Origin: Providencia burhodogranariea DSM 19968
GTDB taxonomy: Bacteria; Pseudomonadota; Gammaproteobacteria; Enterobacterales; Enterobacteriaceae
DNA length: 64,000 bases
Assembly: GCF_000314855.2 (NCBI RefSeq)
Contig: NZ_KB233223.1
Span: 102,040 to 166,039, forward strand
Direction: 5' to 3'
Shown: one piece after another, positions 55,597-63,723 of the stretch
How the letters are laid out: each line of letters starts with the position of its first letter
Numbering within the stretch: position 1 is the stretch's first letter
Position numbers and translations under genes: made by a program
Notes under the pieces: model-generated
What the model was told of the DNA's origin: nothing
What the model saw: only the letters and a program-made list of their open reading frames with translations
Database searches by the model: none

Positions 55597-55980
55597 CATC
55601 AAAATTCATTTTTTATATTTTTAGTTTCATACTGTTACTGATAGAGAAACCTATATCAGTAACAGTATGAAAAAATCAAAGCCCCCCTTTCAACATTCTC
55701 ATGTTGTATTATTTAATTGATAATATTGATCACTTGATATTCATCTATTCTTATTTTTCATACTTTAGAATTTTTCAACGTTAAAAAAATTATGCTTATA
55801 TCACTCAGACAATATCGATGAAAATCATAGTAAATTGAGTATATTTATGTTCTTAACTCATTATTTAAAATAACTAGATATATAAAATTAATTTACTGTT
55901 TATGGATTATTTAAGAAAAAAAAAGCGATCTGAATTATAAGTGTTATTGCGTAAGTCATTCTTATAAGGATATGGGAAAT
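55597..55980. other. AT-rich region before the RTX-type gene
   Basis: About 380 bp. It holds the 19-bp perfect hairpin at 55625-55672 and then very AT-rich DNA that should carry the promoter of the RTX-type gene. Nothing else recognised. Confidence 0.45.
55625..55672. terminator. 19-bp perfect inverted repeat after the exporter operon
   Basis: TTTCATACTGTTACTGATA (55625-55643) and its exact reverse complement (55654-55672) around a 10-nt loop. It starts 28 bp after the second permease stop. The arms end in AAA and are followed by AAATC, so there is no U-tract on the plus strand; 3' mRNA protection or termination by another route is possible. Confidence 0.6.
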
Positions 55981-57117
55981 ATGGAAATGAAAAGTAATAA
56001 CCGAGAAAGATTGCTAGTTAAAAGTACAGACAAAATCATTAGTCTTTCTTCTGGAAAAAATGAAACTATTCAGTTAAATTCTTTCAGTAGCAATAATGTG
56101 ATAATAGAAAACTTTGATGGGGGATTGGATAAAATAGATTTGTCTCCATTTGGAGAACTTGTTTATTGGCTTGATGAAAATCCTGATTTCATTAAACAGC
56201 CGAATGGAAGTATGTCTATTAGCGATGAAAATGGCATCTCAATTGAATCGGGTCGTCGTAAATTGACGATACTAGATAATAATGGGAAAAAATTTGAAGT
56301 ATTAATTAAGTTTAGCCCTGCAAGCATATCACCAGACTGGGCAAATAATCTAAGCACAGGATGGGCACTTAAAGATATTGAGCTTTTTGATATTGCTTCA
56401 AAACTTGTTGAAGATACTAAGGACCGCAAAATAGAAGGTAGCAGTGATGTAGATTGGTTATACGGTAGTATTGCCAATAACACACTGAACGGTGGTGCAG
56501 GTAATGATAGACTGGATGTTTCTAAGAGCAAAGGCCATAACGTATTAAATGGTGGTACGGGAGATGATATTATCTTCGGTGGTGTAGGTCGTAATATTTA
56601 TCAGTTTAGCCGCGGTGATGGCAGAGATACTATTTATTTACATGGTAATTACTCACCAAATAATCCTAAAAGTGGTCAGGATATTCTAAAATTTGGTGAA
56701 GGCATTACTGTAAAAGATGTGAAATTGCAGAAAGAAAGTAATGACTTAGTCATCAGTATCATAGGAACAGAGGATAGCGTAAGGTTTGATAACTATTACT
56801 CTCAACACGATCAAAAAATTGGAAAGATAGAATTTGCAAATGGGACTATCATTGATAAAGCGGGTATTGATGGGTTGATTGATGCCAGTATTGCATTTTC
56901 AAATCTGGATAGACCAAGAATTGAAAGAATGCTTAATAGCATAGGTATATCATCAAGCTCTAGTACGGTTGAAGTTGATAAACTTATCAATGCAATGGCG
57001 ATGTTCTCAAATAATCAAGGTTCAAGTTCACAAATAGATAATCATTCAATGGCTAATTTAAGTACCATGGCGGCTGGATATTCTTATCATGGTGATTTTA
57101 TTTTACCGCATAAATAA
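55981..57117 (+). CDS. small RTX-type calcium-binding protein
   Basis: 378 residues from the ATG at 55981 (AAGGA 10 nt upstream; the ATG at 55972 is too close to it). Two glycine-rich nonapeptide-type stretches, LNGGAGNDRLDV and LNGGTGDDIIFGG (about 170-205), followed by a domain resembling the haemolysin-type calcium-binding related family (YQFSRGDGRDTIYL, DILKFGEGITVKDV, IGKIEFANGTIID). No N-terminal signal peptide, as expected for type I secretion, and a Ser-rich C-terminal tail. No protease or toxin catalytic domain recognised. The neighbouring operon lacks the ATPase a classical type I system would need. Confidence 0.75.
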   Translation: MEMKSNNRERLLVKSTDKIISLSSGKNETIQLNSFSSNNVIIENFDGGLDKIDLSPFGELVYWLDENPDFIKQPNGSMSISDENGISIESGRRKLTILDNNGKKFEVLIKFSPASISPDWANNLSTGWALKDIELFDIASKLVEDTKDRKIEGSSDVDWLYGSIANNTLNGGAGNDRLDVSKSKGHNVLNGGTGDDIIFGGVGRNIYQFSRGDGRDTIYLHGNYSPNNPKSGQDILKFGEGITVKDVKLQKESNDLVISIIGTEDSVRFDNYYSQHDQKIGKIEFANGTIIDKAGIDGLIDASIAFSNLDRPRIERMLNSIGISSSSSTVEVDKLINAMAMFSNNQGSSSQIDNHSMANLSTMAAGYSYHGDFILPHK

Positions 57118-57137
57118 TTGTTAAATTTCATAAAGCC

Positions 57138-57173
57138 TTTAGTCACTACGCTGAATTCGATGTAGTGACTAAA
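57138..57173 (+). terminator. hairpin after the RTX-type gene
   Basis: Perfect 12-bp stem TTTAGTCACTAC/GTAGTGACTAAA followed by TTTCTC, 20 bp after the stop; a likely terminator. Confidence 0.7.
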
Positions 57174-57279
57174 TTTCTCACCTACTAAGCGGTATTTCTC
57201 ATTGTTTTGGCTCATATCATCAAGTTTATTTCTGTGGTCATTTAAGATACAGTGTTCCCTTTTTTAAGGAATATTATTT

Positions 57280-57687
57280 ATGGATTTTACCGCCGTATTT
57301 TCTGCATTACTCTCTTTTGTAAGCTATTTCGCAATTGGTACTGTCATGGTATTAATATTTCTTTTCATTTATACACGCATATCCAGACATAATGAATGGG
57401 TATTAATTAAAGAGAATAATACTGCGGCAGGTGTTGCGTTCATTGGCGCAATGTTAGGCTATATTACACCTCTTTCAAGTGCGATTTCGAATTCGGTTAG
57501 CATTCTTGACTGTATTATTTGGGGTGTTATTGCATTAATTATTCAATTATTAGTCCTTGGCGCAACCAAAATATATATGCCAAAGATTGGTGAAAAAATT
57601 AAACAAAATAATGTTTCTGCTGGTCTATTTTTAGGTGGAACTTCTCTTGGATTTGGTATTTTGAATGCGGTAAGTATGAGCTATTAA
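57280..57687 (+). CDS. yjfL: DUF350 inner-membrane protein (YjfL-like)
   Basis: 135-residue protein with four hydrophobic segments (about 12-32, 47-66, 75-95, 110-130) and the repeated glycine-rich NNTAAGVAFIGAMLGY and NNVSAGLFLGGTSLGFG motifs of the DUF350/UPF0719 family. Two homologous halves are apparent. E. coli YjfL lies in a multi-gene locus; here the gene stands alone. AAGGA precedes the start. Function unknown. Confidence 0.82.
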   Translation: MDFTAVFSALLSFVSYFAIGTVMVLIFLFIYTRISRHNEWVLIKENNTAAGVAFIGAMLGYITPLSSAISNSVSILDCIIWGVIALIIQLLVLGATKIYMPKIGEKIKQNNVSAGLFLGGTSLGFGILNAVSMSY

Positions 57688-57876
57688 TCAACATAATCCA
57701 TTAATGGCTCGCATTATGAGTGGGCGGCTATTATTCGGTATATATGTTTGAAATTAGTAATGATAAATATTTAACTATAACGATATTTAGAAGCATTGGC
57801 GATTGGGTTTCAGCGAATTATATCCATCATGTTTAAAATTATCGTTAGCAATAAATATAGACAAAATGTTCATAAT

Positions 57877-57904
57877 GATAATGCCAGCGAAAGCTGGCAT
57901 TATC
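57877..57904. terminator. perfect hairpin between yjfL and ubiV
   Basis: 12-bp stem GATAATGCCAGC/GCTGGCATTATC with a GAAA tetraloop, 14 bp beyond the ubiV stop. No strong U-tract on either strand; it most likely terminates or protects ubiVU messages. Confidence 0.65.
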
Positions 57905-57917
57905 ACAATAGTTGATT

Positions 57918-58793
57918 CTAATATATCATTTCTAACCCGGCGACTTTTCGCCAATACCCATTACAGCTATGATCGGCTATTACAAGAGGTGCATCGCCTT
58001 TTTCATTCGCTTTGAATTGAGTTAGCACTTCGAGTGACTCAGTACTTTCGGGTGAAATACGTACAATATCAACGAGATCTTTCATTGAAGCAAGGTCATT
58101 ACCAAGGTTATAGCAATAGCCACTTTGTGTTTGTAAGCCATTTAATGTGAATACCTGTTGCTGTTCTTGAGAGAGTACTTTTCGACCTTGTGGATAGTTG
58201 ATGCAGCATGTTTCGCAATCATCTTTGGCTCGGTTTTCTGAACGAGCAGTGAAACAGCGAGCTGAATAGGCTAAAGGCAAATGCCCGTAACTCATGACTT
58301 CAACATCAAACTTGCCTCGAATCCCCTGTTCATCACACTGATTTAGTAAGTTGAGTAACCAATCTCGAGAAAGCTCAACGGGCATACACCAACGAATCAT
58401 ACCTTGGCGCAATAAAATATTGAGTGCTTGTGCGTTATAGCAATTGAGGCCATGGCCTGCAATAAAAGGTAAGTTACGTTCCACAAGCATGTTAATTACA
58501 CCAAAATCATGTGCTTCCACTAAAAATTCGCCATTATCAACTAGTTTGCTAATTTCTTTTAGTTCAGAAGGAGCCTGTAATAATGCGAGAGAACTTAAAA
58601 TAATTTGTTTTCCACTTAATGCAAGCTGGCGGGCTAGTTCAATCCAATCTGCGGGCTTCATTTCCCGGCGTTTACTACACACCGTTTCACCAAGATAAAT
58701 AATATCGGCCTCACTATTTGCTGCTAACTGATAAAAATCATGTAAATCTTGTTTTGACCAATAATAGAGGACCGATCCTAATGCATACTTCAT
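57918..58793 (-). CDS. ubiV: UbiV, O2-independent ubiquinone biosynthesis subunit
   Basis: 291-residue U32-peptidase-like protein that forms a heterodimer with UbiU and holds a 4Fe-4S cluster needed for anaerobic ring hydroxylation of ubiquinone. Candidate cluster ligands are Cys in LGETVCSKRR (near 39) and in ARCFTAR...DDCETCCIN (about 178-197). The ATG at 58793 with AAGGAT upstream matches E. coli YhbV; the longer open frame runs into ubiU and is rejected. It starts 13 bp after the ubiU stop. Confidence 0.95.
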   Translation of the reverse strand: MKYALGSVLYYWSKQDLHDFYQLAANSEADIIYLGETVCSKRREMKPADWIELARQLALSGKQIILSSLALLQAPSELKEISKLVDNGEFLVEAHDFGVINMLVERNLPFIAGHGLNCYNAQALNILLRQGMIRWCMPVELSRDWLLNLLNQCDEQGIRGKFDVEVMSYGHLPLAYSARCFTARSENRAKDDCETCCINYPQGRKVLSQEQQQVFTLNGLQTQSGYCYNLGNDLASMKDLVDIVRISPESTESLEVLTQFKANEKGDAPLVIADHSCNGYWRKVAGLEMIY

Positions 58794-58806
58794 AACATTA
58801 TCCTTA

Positions 58807-59802
58807 TTACTGCCACTTACGATGATAAGCGCCAAGTGTAGTTTGGTTGCCTTCAGAAAGCTTACCAAGCACTTTTAACCACTTAGGGTCTGCGATAAAT
58901 TGCTCGGGATTTGCGTTATATCTATCAATCGCTTGTCGCCAAATGCGTGTCACATCGCTGACATAGGAAGGACTCCGTTGGCGGCCTTCAATTTTAACGG
59001 ATGCGATGTTAGCTGCCATCAAGTCAGGCAGTAGTTCAATAGTATTGAGGCTGGTGGGTTCTTCTAGTACATGGTATTTATGGTCATCAACTAAATAGCG
59101 GCCTTTGCAAAGAGTTGGATAGCCTGCATTCTCATTTCCTTGATAGCTATCGATTAACACTTCATTAAGGCGTGATTCCATTCCCTGATTTGTTTGTTGC
59201 CAACGAACAAAACGAGCGGGGGAACACGCCCCCACGGTATTTGGAGATTCGCCTGTTAAGTAAGAAGAGAGATAACAACGACCTTCAGCCATAATGCATA
59301 GGCTTCCAAAAGCAAACACTTCTAAGGGGACAGAGCTGCTTTTAGCTAATTGTTTGACCTGATGTATAGAGAGGACTCGAGGAAGCACGATACGATGTAC
59401 ATCAAAGTTGCGAGCATAAAAGCGAATAGCTTCTGTATTGGTTGCAGAAGCTTGCACTGATACATGGCGTTCAATGTACGGGTATTTATTTGCGGCATAT
59501 TCGAGCATTGCAATATCGGCGAGGATCAGCGCATCAGCCCCCAAAGAAGCAGCAAGGTCAATGGAATCTTTCCACCGTTGGAAACCATTTGGATGGGCAA
59601 AGGTATTGATCGCAATATGGAGCTTACGCTTGCGATTATGTACATATAGTGCTGCTTCATGTAACTTTTTTTCAGTAAAGTTAAGCCCCGCAAAATGGCG
59701 TGCATTGGTATCGTTTTTTAATCCGATATAGACTGCATCAGCACCATTATCGACGGCAGCTTTGAGAGCAGGTAGGTTACCTGCCGGGCAGAGTAATTCC
59801 AT
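58807..59802 (-). CDS. ubiU: UbiU, O2-independent ubiquinone biosynthesis subunit
   Basis: 331-residue U32-peptidase-family protein, partner of UbiV; the same length as E. coli YhbU. The N-terminus MELLCPAGNLPALKAAVDNG and the cluster cysteines in FGSLCIMAEGRCYLSS, VGACSPAR and YPTLCKGR are present. First gene of ubiUV, divergent from ubiT as in E. coli, so expression is likely coordinated and oxygen-responsive. Confidence 0.95.
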   Translation of the reverse strand: MELLCPAGNLPALKAAVDNGADAVYIGLKNDTNARHFAGLNFTEKKLHEAALYVHNRKRKLHIAINTFAHPNGFQRWKDSIDLAASLGADALILADIAMLEYAANKYPYIERHVSVQASATNTEAIRFYARNFDVHRIVLPRVLSIHQVKQLAKSSSVPLEVFAFGSLCIMAEGRCYLSSYLTGESPNTVGACSPARFVRWQQTNQGMESRLNEVLIDSYQGNENAGYPTLCKGRYLVDDHKYHVLEEPTSLNTIELLPDLMAANIASVKIEGRQRSPSYVSDVTRIWRQAIDRYNANPEQFIADPKWLKVLGKLSEGNQTTLGAYHRKWQ

Positions 59803-59892
59803 GGAGTTTGTTCCAAGGTGAATTTTCGATAACTTATCATTCTAGTTAAGTCATGCGATGCCAGTTTTGATTTAGGGCAGTGATTTGGTTAT

Positions 59893-60173
59893 TAGGGTTT
59901 GTTTATCTTTGCTGCTGATTTTTACCGGACTAATCGGTTTAAATAACAGCAATATACTCATGTCACGTACTTAGGGGACTAAAAAACATCACTAAAAACC
60001 CTAAATCGTAGATGAAAAGCGCCCTTCGGGTTCGATTAAACGTGATTTTTCGCGGTGTTGAGCGACTCTTACCTAGTTCACTAGGCGGCGAGCCACTCGT
60101 CTTGCTTCTTTTTGTTTTAACTAAAGACGTGTAATTCGAATAAAAATTGACCTTCAAAGATAAACAGCCCCTA
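59893..60173. repeat. 281-bp repeat with terminal inverted repeats flanked by TA (copy 2)
   Basis: The left end TAGGGTTTGTTTATCTTTG and the right end CAAAGATAAACAGCCCCTA are inverted copies with two mismatches. The segment GCGCCCTTCGGGTTCGATT at 60019 and AATTCGAATAAAAAT near 60132 match copy 1 (17375-17642) at the same offset. A small internal hairpin CCTAGTTCACTAGG is present. No reading frame, so a non-autonomous element is inferred. Confidence 0.7.
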
Positions 60174-60349
60174 GTAAAATTGATTTTTTAAAGGTGAGCC
60201 TATCGTAATTTTAGGTATTTATGCCAGTATTGTAGATCTGGATATTATGAAATTTCACTTAAATTTCTGACATAAAAGCTTTTTGAGATAAATGCATTGA
60301 TAACAGTATCGGCATAATAAAAAATAAATATTGGCGAGAAGAGCAAATA

Positions 60350-60364
60350 TTGATATAGGATCAA
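60350..60364 (+). promoter_or_regulatory. FNR-like palindrome upstream of ubiT
   Basis: TTGAT-ATAGG-ATCAA is the FNR palindrome with a 5-nt instead of the usual 4-nt spacer, about 280 bp before ubiT. The ubiT and ubiUV genes are known FNR targets in E. coli. The odd spacer makes binding uncertain. Confidence 0.35.
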
Positions 60365-60430
60365 ACCAATACTTATTATCTTTGGCAATATATGGTTATT
60401 CTATTATTAGGTGGGTCGATATATACGCCT

Positions 60431-60562
60431 GTTATACTCGTCATATTTCAAGTTGCAGCGTTGTTGAGTGCTCTCAGCTAGCCGAGTCACATAGTTTATC
60501 TATGCTCCCCGACTATCTTCATTTGTCGCCTAGCTGCACTTTGAATTATTTTGAGTATATAA
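60431..60562. repeat. full-length ERIC-like repeat before ubiT
   Basis: 132-bp imperfect palindrome from TTATACTCGTCATATTTCAAG to TTGAATTATTTTGAGTATA, with the core CACATAGTTTATCTATGCTC corresponding to the ERIC centre. The right end lies about 80 bp before the ubiT ATG, so it is probably in the transcribed leader. Confidence 0.75.
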
Positions 60563-60644
60563 CACCTATTAATCTCCAGAAATCGCGGCTGATATTATAT
60601 TGTCACGCGTAAATAGGCAGACAATTGATACGGGAGTCAGTGCT

Positions 60645-61169
60645 ATGTTAGGAAAAATTCGTTCTCAACTTATGAGTAAAGGTCCTTTATTACTGAAGTT
60701 ACCTTTAAAAGTGACCCCATTTGCTGTACAGCGTCAAGTGCTTGAGCAGTTACTCAGTTGGCAATTTCGCGAGTCGGTCAAAGAAGGGGAATTGGATTTT
60801 CTTGAGGATAAATGGCTGAAAGTCGAAGTCAGTGACCTTAACTTAGTCTGGTTTATTAGCTTACAAAATGGTTTGTTGGTAGTGAGAAATGAAGCACAAG
60901 CGGATGTCAGTGTTTGTGGGAAAGCAAATGATCTAATTCTTATCGCTGCACGTAAAGAAGACCCTGATACTCTTTTTTTCCAGCGTCGATTAGTTATTGA
61001 AGGTGATACTGAATTAGGCTTATATGTGAAAAATTTAATGGATTCATTCGAGTTAGAAAATATGCCTACACCATTACGTTTCGCGTTATTACAACTAGCC
61101 GATTTTATTAAGTCTGCCCAATATGATGAGGACACAGAGCACAAAAGCTCCGTGGCTGTCTCATGCTAA
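60645..61169 (+). CDS. ubiT: UbiT, anaerobic ubiquinone biosynthesis accessory protein
   Basis: 174-residue SCP2-domain lipid-binding protein that works with UbiU-UbiV. The block ARKEDPDTLFFQRRLVIEGDTELGLYVKNLMD (about 105-136) is nearly identical to E. coli YhbT. The ATG at 60645 with GGGAG 8 nt upstream gives exactly the E. coli length. The last 7 bases overlap yhbS. Confidence 0.95.
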   Translation: MLGKIRSQLMSKGPLLLKLPLKVTPFAVQRQVLEQLLSWQFRESVKEGELDFLEDKWLKVEVSDLNLVWFISLQNGLLVVRNEAQADVSVCGKANDLILIAARKEDPDTLFFQRRLVIEGDTELGLYVKNLMDSFELENMPTPLRFALLQLADFIKSAQYDEDTEHKSSVAVSC

Positions 61170-61666
61170 TCCGTGTTGAAATTCCAGTTGATGCAATGGG
61201 TATCGACAGATTACTTCGCGATACCTTCCCAACACAAGCCGAAGCAGATCTGGTCAAAAAATTACGAGAAGATGGCTTGTTAACACTTGGGGTTGTTGCG
61301 ACCAATGATGAAGGTGAAGTGATTGGTTATGTCGGTTTTACACCTGTTGATGTTAATAATGAAGATGTCCAGTGGGTAGGGCTTGCACCAATAGCTGTGA
61401 AGAAAACCTTTCAAAACCAAGGGATCGGCGAAAAATTAATTTATGAAGGGCTAGATAGTTTAAATGAGTTTGGGTATGGTGCTGTAGTCGTAGTAGGGGA
61501 TACGCAATATTATAGCCGTTTTGGTTTTGAGCCTGCTTCAAAGCATAATATCACTTGCCAGTGGCCTGATTTACAAGATCATTTCATGATTTGTGGGCTA
61601 GAAAATGGCCTAATCAGCGAACATAAAGGTCAAGTGACCTATTCCTCACACTTTGATGCTGTTTGA
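61163..61666 (+). CDS. yhbS: GNAT-family N-acetyltransferase YhbS
   Basis: 167-residue acetyltransferase fold. The acetyl-CoA loop appears as [16 protein letters not shown] (about 75-90), and [20 protein letters not shown] follows. Overlaps ubiT by 7 bp, so it is coupled. The substrate is not known; the conserved linkage with ubiT hints at a shared anaerobic role but proves nothing. The 3' end overlaps convergent yhbQ by 28 bp. Confidence 0.92.
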   Translation: MLIRVEIPVDAMGIDRLLRDTFPTQAEADLVKKLREDGLLTLGVVATNDEGEVIGYVGFTPVDVNNEDVQWVGLAPIAVKKTFQNQGIGEKLIYEGLDSLNEFGYGAVVVVGDTQYYSRFGFEPASKHNITCQWPDLQDHFMICGLENGLISEHKGQVTYSSHFDAV

Positions 61667-61950
61667 TTCGCCAAATAATTAATAACATTGTCAGGCTGGT
61701 CAAGTACCAGCCTTTCTTTTACTTTTTTACTGAGTTTTTTAACGCTAAACTCCAATTTTGAAGCCGTAGACCTGTCACCGACTAAACATTGAAAAACTAA
61801 ACTTAATGGCATTTTCCCTTTCAGCGCTTTTGCGCCTTTTCCTTCTTTATGTTGTACAAAACGACGTTGCACATCTGTTGTAATACCACAATATAAAGCA
61901 TGGTATTTATCTCGTATTAAGTACACATACCAGTTTTTTTGATTGGTCAT
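61639..61950 (-). CDS. yhbQ: GIY-YIG endonuclease-like protein YhbQ
   Basis: 103-residue protein with a variant GIY-YIG motif ([24 protein letters not shown], residues about 7-30) and the conserved Arg and Glu (about 30 and 75-80). The E. coli homologue has been linked to DNA damage processing. It converges with yhbS and shares 28 bp of 3' coding sequence, an arrangement that couples their transcript ends. Confidence 0.92.
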   Translation of the reverse strand: MTNQKNWYVYLIRDKYHALYCGITTDVQRRFVQHKEGKGAKALKGKMPLSLVFQCLVGDRSTASKLEFSVKKLSKKVKERLVLDQPDNVINYLANQTASKCEE

Positions 61951-62246
61951 TTTATTTTCCTTCTTGTTTTTTGTCTTTTTGTGCTGGTATATAAGGATTA
62001 ATAATTTGGTTATACACTAAAATTCTATTTAATTATGATAAATATAACCTATTAAATTATAAACAAAAATTGCCATGTTTCTGTCATTAATTTGTAACCT
62101 AAATAGATATTGTTATTCAATTTTTTTAAACAATAAGAGCAAATTTTGCCAATTTTCATTGTGAACAAAGGCGCATAATATGACGTACATCACAGGGAGA
62201 CAGTAAAACTTCCTGATAATACTAAATATACTGTGAGGAATTCATT

Positions 62247-62498
62247 ATGAAAAAATCAACATTAGTCGCTACAGTTTTAGCATTAGGTGCTATTTCATTT
62301 GGAACAATGGCAGCTGAAGAAGTTCAACATTCTAATCAACCAGCACAAGGCTATGTCTCTGTTACAGGTGCGGTAAGTGTTAACGACCTAACTACACAAT
62401 TGGCTAAAAAAGCTGATGAAGCTGGTGCAACTTCTTTCCGTGTTATTTCTGCTGGCGGCGAAAATAGTATGAATGGTGTTGCTGCTATCTATAAGTAA
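62247..62498 (+). CDS. DUF1471 (YdgH/BhsA/McbA-family) periplasmic protein
   Basis: 83 residues: a signal peptide KKSTLVATVLALGAISFGTMA and one DUF1471 domain (about 32-83: VSVTGAVSVNDL, ATSFRVISAGGENSMNGVAAIYK). Family members respond to stress and affect biofilm formation. GTGAGGA lies about 8 nt upstream of the ATG. It sits between yhbQ and yhbP, where E. coli has no such gene, so it is an insertion in an otherwise conserved order. Several paralogues exist in enterobacteria and I cannot choose a symbol. Confidence 0.85.
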   Translation: MKKSTLVATVLALGAISFGTMAAEEVQHSNQPAQGYVSVTGAVSVNDLTTQLAKKADEAGATSFRVISAGGENSMNGVAAIYK

Positions 62499-62512
62499 CT
62501 CTATTCGTCATA

Positions 62513-62639
62513 TTTACTCGTCATACTTCGAACCGTAGCGTTGTTGGCCGCGTTCATTCGCACTAGTCGCATACTTATGTATGCTCCTAGCGCCTCGTTC
62601 ACTTACCGCCTAGCTACAACTCGAATTATTTAGAGTAAA
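62513..62639. repeat. full-length ERIC-like repeat after the DUF1471 gene
   Basis: 127-bp imperfect palindrome from ATTTACTCGTCATACTTCG to TCGAATTATTTAGAGTAA. The reverse strand of its centre, AGGAGCATACATAAGTATGC, matches the ERIC core AGGAGCTTACATAAGTAAG closely. It begins 14 bp after the stop codon. Confidence 0.82.
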
Positions 62640-62744
62640 GGCTTGGGTGAGATAGTCTAAAAACCCAAGTTAATTAGAGTGATAAAACTAATTAGAACCA
62701 TTTTTTAATTAGTTAGGCTATAGTAATAGCGAATTTTATGCCTA

Positions 62745-62801
62745 CGTTCAGAACATTTTAAGCAAGCTTAAAGGGAATACCCCGAAAGCTTGTTCTGAAC
62801 G
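62745..62801. repeat. nested inverted repeat just upstream of yhbP
   Basis: Outer arms CGTTCAGAACA/TGTTCTGAACG (62745-62755, 62791-62801) and inner AAGCTT/AAGCTT (62764-62769, 62786-62791). It ends 7 bp before the yhbP ATG, so it would cover the ribosome-binding site. It may be a translational control hairpin. Confidence 0.6.
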
Positions 62802-62808
62802 GGTTTAT

Positions 62809-63258
62809 ATGGAAACCGCTATGACGCCTGAACAAACCTTAAAACACATCCAGCGCTATCTTTCCCGCCAACATGTCTTTTCTCTCTTTACTTCTCACGA
62901 CAATGATATCTGGCCTGCCAGTTGTTACTATGCATTCGATGCTAAGACAATGAGCTTATTCTTTATGACAGACTCAGCATCACGTCACGGCCAACTTATG
63001 GAGATTAACTCACGAGTTGCCGGTACAGTTTCAGCCCAAACTAAAGTTGTCAGCCAAATACAAGGTATTCAATTTATAGGTGAGGTGATTACACTTGATG
63101 AGAACCAGCAGAAGCAAGCCCGAGAATTCTACTGCCGCCGCTTCCCTGTGGCATTGACAGCAAAACTTCCTGTTTGGCGTTTGGATTTGCAAGAAGTCAA
63201 AATGGTGAACAACAAACTTGGTTTTGGTACAAAACTTCTCTGGGCTATTGATATTTAA
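62809..63258 (+). CDS. yhbP: YhbP (UPF0306), flavin-reductase-like fold protein
   Basis: 149 residues, similar to E. coli YhbP (147). The split-barrel pattern WPASCYYAFDAKTMSLFFMTD and SRVAGTVSAQ, followed by IQGIQFIGEV and RRFPVAL, fits the FMN-binding/pyridoxamine oxidase-like fold. No reaction is known. Two in-frame ATGs (62809, 62821) are possible and neither has a good Shine-Dalgarno; a hairpin immediately upstream may matter. Convergent with nrdG; the two stop codons overlap at 63255-63258. Confidence 0.9.
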   Translation: METAMTPEQTLKHIQRYLSRQHVFSLFTSHDNDIWPASCYYAFDAKTMSLFFMTDSASRHGQLMEINSRVAGTVSAQTKVVSQIQGIQFIGEVITLDENQQKQAREFYCRRFPVALTAKLPVWRLDLQEVKMVNNKLGFGTKLLWAIDI

Positions 63259-63719
63259 CGCAATTTGTGAATTATTTGATTGCTACTACCTCGCCATAAT
63301 AGTGAGGGGTCATATAATTCTTGGACAAACTTCCCATCAATCAGAACATTGATAAGGCTTACCACCTTATGTTGGTCTGCTGTCAATTCAGCAAATTGAT
63401 AGCCTGTCCAAAGCCAAATATCTTTGCTAGGGCAAATCGCTTTCACGCGTTTAACGAGCTGAAGGATGGCGGATAAGTTTACAGGGTGTAGAGGATCCCC
63501 GCCAGAAAGGGATAAACCTTGCCGACGGATACGTGTATCTTGTAGATCTTGAATGATCTTATCTTCCATTTCTTGGGTAAAAGGCATACCGGAATCGGTA
63601 CGCCAAGTACTTTTGTTGTAACAACCTTTGCATTGATGAATACATCCTGAGACAAATAGCGTACAACGAGTACCTGGACCATTAACCACATCGACAGAAT
63701 AATATTGATGATAATTCAT
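63255..63719 (-). CDS. nrdG: anaerobic ribonucleotide reductase activase
   Basis: 154-residue radical-SAM enzyme that installs the glycyl radical on NrdD. The CX3CX2C cluster motif is SGCIHQCKGCYN (Cys about 26, 30, 33), and LSGGDPLHP is the SAM-binding GGE-like segment. Length equals E. coli NrdG. Starts 4 bp after the nrdD stop, the usual nrdDG operon. Confidence 0.96.
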   Translation of the reverse strand: MNYHQYYSVDVVNGPGTRCTLFVSGCIHQCKGCYNKSTWRTDSGMPFTQEMEDKIIQDLQDTRIRRQGLSLSGGDPLHPVNLSAILQLVKRVKAICPSKDIWLWTGYQFAELTADQHKVVSLINVLIDGKFVQELYDPSLLWRGSSNQIIHKLR

Positions 63720-63723
63720 CGTG

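Larger units (their letters stand above)
59803..60644. other. 842-bp ubiU-ubiT control region filled with repeats
   Basis: No gene. It contains, in order, a 281-bp TA-flanked repeat (59893-60173), an FNR-like palindrome (60350-60364) and a full ERIC-like repeat (60431-60562) inside the likely ubiT leader. The promoters of ubiU and ubiT must lie here. Confidence 0.55.

Noticed and set aside
58794-58868. N-terminal extension of ubiV into ubiU
   Set aside because: The 25 extra residues are not conserved and the internal ATG has a good ribosome-binding site.
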